A stretch of 64,000 nucleotides of DNA, taken from Melioribacteraceae bacterium (GTDB lineage: Bacteria; Bacteroidota; Ignavibacteria; Ignavibacteriales; Melioribacteraceae). The position numbers and the translations under genes were made by a program. Numbering within the stretch: position 1 is the first letter of the stretch; each line of letters starts with the position of its first letter. The DNA lies in the NCBI GenBank assembly GCA_024103215.1, contig JAGFIY010000127.1, forward strand, positions 1 through 64,000, read 5' to 3'. Shown piece by piece: positions 61,339 through 64,000 of the stretch. Below the pieces are notes generated by a model. It ran no database searches. It was not told the DNA's origin and saw only the letters and a program-made list of their open reading frames with translations.

Positions 61339-63906
61339 ATGATAAATAACAAAAATCTTTTAGCCGCGCTTTTTTTCATATTATCAGCTTCATTTTTATG
61401 TGCTCAAGTAAAAATAATTGAAGCTCCCCCGGAAAATTATTCAGTATTCGATTCGGTTTTCTTTGATCAATCTTCAAAACGGGTGGCAATTCCGTTTAAT
61501 ACTGATTGGAAAGTTTATGAAGCGGAAACTCCGGAATCTGCCGTAAATGTTGTTGTTCCATCTGTCTTTGAAGGCACAACCGAAATGGTTTATGAGAAGA
61601 CCTTTTCTTTAACCGATCAACAGATTATCGAATACAAGCATAAGTTAAATTTTCTTGGGATAAATTACTCGACTGAAATTCTTCTGAACGAGGTTGTAAT
61701 TTACAAACATCCTGGTGGTACGATTCCATTTAATGTAGAATTAAACAAAGATCTTCTGATTTTTGGCGGTAAAAATAAATTAGTTGTCAAAATTGGGCAC
61801 GCACTAGATTCAGAATCAACCATTCCTGTTAATCAACGATTTTTATTTCCACGAAATCTTGGCGGAATTTTTAGACCGGTTTACTTAAGCCTAATACCTG
61901 AAAACGGAATTAGAAATTTTGTTCATTCAATTTCATTGAACGAGAAAAACGATAGAGCCGCAGTCACTTTTAACAGCGAAGTCACATTTTCGTTTTTTGA
62001 TGATTCACTTTCCGGATCTGATAAATCAAGAAGCTTTGTAAAAACCTATCTCTTTTCGCCAAACGGAAGCATCATCGATTCTTCGGATTATCAAGTTAAT
62101 TCTTCTGGAGATGTCGAAAAAAGTTTTGTTATTCAGAACCCTTTGCTGTGGTCACCCAAAACACCTGCAATTTATAAGGTGGTTCAAAAACTTTTCCGCA
62201 ACGATATTTTATATGATGAGCTAATACGCGACTTTGCGATTTATAAACTTTTGCCCGATGATAATGGTTACCGCTTAAACAATAATGTTTTTCATTTTAA
62301 GGGAACTGCTTACTTCTTCAACAAACCGGGAAGCGGAAATTTATTAACGTTGAAACAGATTGAGGACGATTTTATTAAAATAAAGGAGTTGGGTTTCAAC
62401 TCAATTCGTTTTCCCAAAAGTGTTCCACATCCATATGCGCTTAAGGTATGCGAAAAACTTGGCTTGTTCGCATTTATAGAAGTGCCCATAAATTCGATCC
62501 CGGATGAATTTGCTTCAAGCGAAAGTTTTGAAATTCGAGCAGTCGGATTCCTAAAAAATATGATTGAATATTATGCAGATTTCAAATCAGTTGTTGCGAT
62601 AGGTTTAGGTGCTTCATACATAGGAACTTCGGTATCTCAATTAGATTTTGTTAATAAGCTTGGAAGATTAGTAAAAGATCAAAGTAGTTTGTTTACATAC
62701 GCCTCTTTCGTAAATCTCCCCGAGAAGGAATTGCATAACGTTGACCTAATCGGTTTGGAGATTTTCGCCGATGAAACGGAAGAATTCAAACACAAAATTG
62801 AATCTGGTTTTAATTACAATGCGCAAAACAAAATCTTCATAAGCGAGGCGACCTATCCTACATTCAAACGGAGTACAAACGGCTACTTGAATAAATTTTC
62901 TTTTGAAGGTCAAGCCAAATTTTTTGAGGATATAATTGAAATTTCGGAAAACACGGGGATAAGCGGTTTTTTTCTAAACTCATTTTTTGATTTTAGCGGG
63001 GATTTTGCTTCCCTCTTTTCCGGATATTCAAAAAATAATATTTATCATATCGGAATTTTGGACAGCAGCGGAAATCCGGGAAGACTTTCCTACAAAGTAA
63101 TCAAATCCCACTTAAACGATGGCGAAAGAACAACTATTCCCATTGGTTCAAAAAAAGATGATTCTCCGATATTGTTCATATTAGTTGGCGTACTTCTTTC
63201 TATTATTGTTGCGTTGCTGATAAATTCAAAAAGAAAATTTAGAGAAGATGCAACAAGAGCTTTGGTAAGACCATATAATTTTTTCGCGGATATCAGAGAC
63301 CATAGAATACTTTCCGGTATTCATTCAACAATTTTAATGCTTTGTTTGTCGGGTTCTTTCTCTCTTCTGCTTACAACGATTTTAACATATCTCCAATCAA
63401 ATATTCTTCTCGATAAAATTTTACTATCATTCGGCTGGGTTTGGTTGAGCGAAACGGTAAGTTATCTGGCTTGGCATCCGGTAGAATCTCTTTTATATCT
63501 TTTTCTATTGTCGGTCTCACTGTTCCTCATCCATAGCATTGTAATAAAAGCCGCTTCATTTTTTATTAAAACAAAAATTTTATTTACAAGCGTTTTCTTT
63601 ACGGTTGTTTGGGCATTCTTGCCGTTGGCTCTGCTTCTTCCGCTCGAGATTGTTTTGCATAGAATTTTAGCAGCTGAAATAGCAAACCTCTACATTTATG
63701 GTTTTATTCTGCTTTTTGTTTTCTGGTTAACCCAAAGAATGTTGAAAGGGATTTACGTGATTTTCGACGTAAGAGCGAGTGCTGTTTATTTTTATAGTTT
63801 CCTTCTGTTTCTAGTGGTGTTCGGAGGATTTCTGCTTTATTTTCAACTTTCCGAATCAACGATTTACTATATAATTAATTCCATAAAACAATACACTGTG
63901 CTGTAG
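61339..63906 (+). CDS. Glycoside hydrolase 2-like protein with C-terminal membrane domain, active site degenerate
   Basis: This 855-residue protein has a signal peptide (NLLAALFFILSASFLCAQ) chosen by the ATG at 61339. A GH2-like N-terminal jelly roll (RNLGGIFRPVYL) and Ig domain follow. Next is a TIM barrel with FHFKGTAYFFN, FNSIRFPKSVPHPY and a degenerate acid/base site: YYADFKSVVAIGLGAS stands where GH2 enzymes have NHPS...GNE, so the Glu is lost. A Glu remains in IFISEATYPT. After about 620 there are about six membrane helices. It is probably not an active glycosidase; it could bind sugar or protein at the membrane. The DNA run upstream (61237-61338) encodes an unlikely extension. Confidence 0.7.
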   Translation: MINNKNLLAALFFILSASFLCAQVKIIEAPPENYSVFDSVFFDQSSKRVAIPFNTDWKVYEAETPESAVNVVVPSVFEGTTEMVYEKTFSLTDQQIIEYKHKLNFLGINYSTEILLNEVVIYKHPGGTIPFNVELNKDLLIFGGKNKLVVKIGHALDSESTIPVNQRFLFPRNLGGIFRPVYLSLIPENGIRNFVHSISLNEKNDRAAVTFNSEVTFSFFDDSLSGSDKSRSFVKTYLFSPNGSIIDSSDYQVNSSGDVEKSFVIQNPLLWSPKTPAIYKVVQKLFRNDILYDELIRDFAIYKLLPDDNGYRLNNNVFHFKGTAYFFNKPGSGNLLTLKQIEDDFIKIKELGFNSIRFPKSVPHPYALKVCEKLGLFAFIEVPINSIPDEFASSESFEIRAVGFLKNMIEYYADFKSVVAIGLGASYIGTSVSQLDFVNKLGRLVKDQSSLFTYASFVNLPEKELHNVDLIGLEIFADETEEFKHKIESGFNYNAQNKIFISEATYPTFKRSTNGYLNKFSFEGQAKFFEDIIEISENTGISGFFLNSFFDFSGDFASLFSGYSKNNIYHIGILDSSGNPGRLSYKVIKSHLNDGERTTIPIGSKKDDSPILFILVGVLLSIIVALLINSKRKFREDATRALVRPYNFFADIRDHRILSGIHSTILMLCLSGSFSLLLTTILTYLQSNILLDKILLSFGWVWLSETVSYLAWHPVESLLYLFLLSVSLFLIHSIVIKAASFFIKTKILFTSVFFTVVWAFLPLALLLPLEIVLHRILAAEIANLYIYGFILLFVFWLTQRMLKGIYVIFDVRASAVYFYSFLLFLVVFGGFLLYFQLSESTIYYIINSIKQYTVL

Positions 63907-63914
63907 GGGAATAA

Positions 63915-64000
63915 TTGTATTTATCAAAACTTGAAATATTTGGTTTTAAGTCCTTTGCAAATAGAACTCAGATAAATTTTACAAAAGGTATAACAGGAAT
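63915..64000 (+). CDS. smc: Chromosome segregation protein SMC (N-terminal start, truncated by window end)
   Basis: Only the first 28 codons are present. They read YLSKLEIFGFKSFANRTQ, then INFTKGITGI, the hallmark N-terminus of bacterial SMC just before the Walker A motif. The start is TTG at 63915 with GGGGA at 63906-63910 before it. It follows the GH2-like gene by 8 bp. SMC with ScpAB organises and segregates the chromosome. Confidence 0.92.
   Translation, partial: MYLSKLEIFGFKSFANRTQINFTKGITG

Overview
The window looks like a chromosomal segment of a free-living diderm bacterium of the Ignavibacteria (Bacteroidota/Chlorobi side). Three things point there. A secreted nuclease ends in a type IX-secretion (Por) C-terminal sorting domain of the 'LSQNYPNPFNP' type common in Ignavibacteria. 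LpxC and FabZ are fused, as in the Bacteroidetes/Chlorobi group. The lipid A, BamA/OmpH, SecDF and TamB genes are those of a two-membrane cell. Coding density is high, the bases are AT-rich, and no tRNA, rRNA, insertion sequence, prophage or CRISPR array is visible. Unlike classical Bacteroidetes, several promoters look E. coli-like (TTGACA, 17 bp, TATATT) and many genes have Shine-Dalgarno sequences. The genus assignment is inference.

Layout. 1-4.6 kb: start of sufB (minus), a T9SS-tagged endonuclease/phosphatase, an MlaE-type permease coupled to a sugar transferase, and ilvE. 4.65-6.06 kb: a terminator-bounded lexA operon with two small genes, one WYL-like and one unknown, and a palindromic candidate operator in the promoter. 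6.2-27 kb: a long envelope cluster on the plus strand (uppS, bamA, two ompH, lpxD, lpxC-fabZ, lpxA, a lipoate/octanoyl transferase, a secreted propeller, both halves of heptose activation, tamB, rnr). It closes with a metalloprotease/TolB-propeller/Omp85-like fusion. 27-37.5 kb: FmdB-like protein, LppM-like lipoprotein, prs, rplY, pth, a K+-dependent type membrane pyrophosphatase, rpsF-ssb-rpsR-rplI and secD-secF.

37.5-47.2 kb (minus): eight tightly packed genes that seem to form one operon. They are an ECF sigma factor, an unknown membrane-anchored protein, a 7TM-GAF-PP2C phosphatase, a STAS antagonist, an RsbW-like kinase, a GAF-PP2C phosphatase, a PDZ-7TM-GAF-PP2C phosphatase and a YhhN-type membrane protein. 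A second STAS gene is divergent. This is a complete Rsb-style partner-switching module in one transcription unit with an ECF sigma factor. 47.8-55 kb: purA, a histidine kinase, an intergenic region with a sigma-54-like promoter followed by a terminator (candidate small RNA with CCUCC), an amidohydrolase, a dCMP deaminase and ppk1. 55-58.9 kb (minus): an iron operon of a DtxR/MntR regulator, a membrane-anchored DtxR-FeoA fusion and split FeoB, behind a perfect 20-bp palindrome. 59-64 kb: mrp, nfu, tpiA, a degenerate glycoside hydrolase 2-like membrane protein, and the start of smc.

The best candidates for undescribed biology are the 50.5-kb sigma-54/sRNA locus, the ECF-partner-switch operon, the membrane DtxR-FeoA fusion, the protease-propeller-Omp85 fusion, and the lexA-linked small genes.
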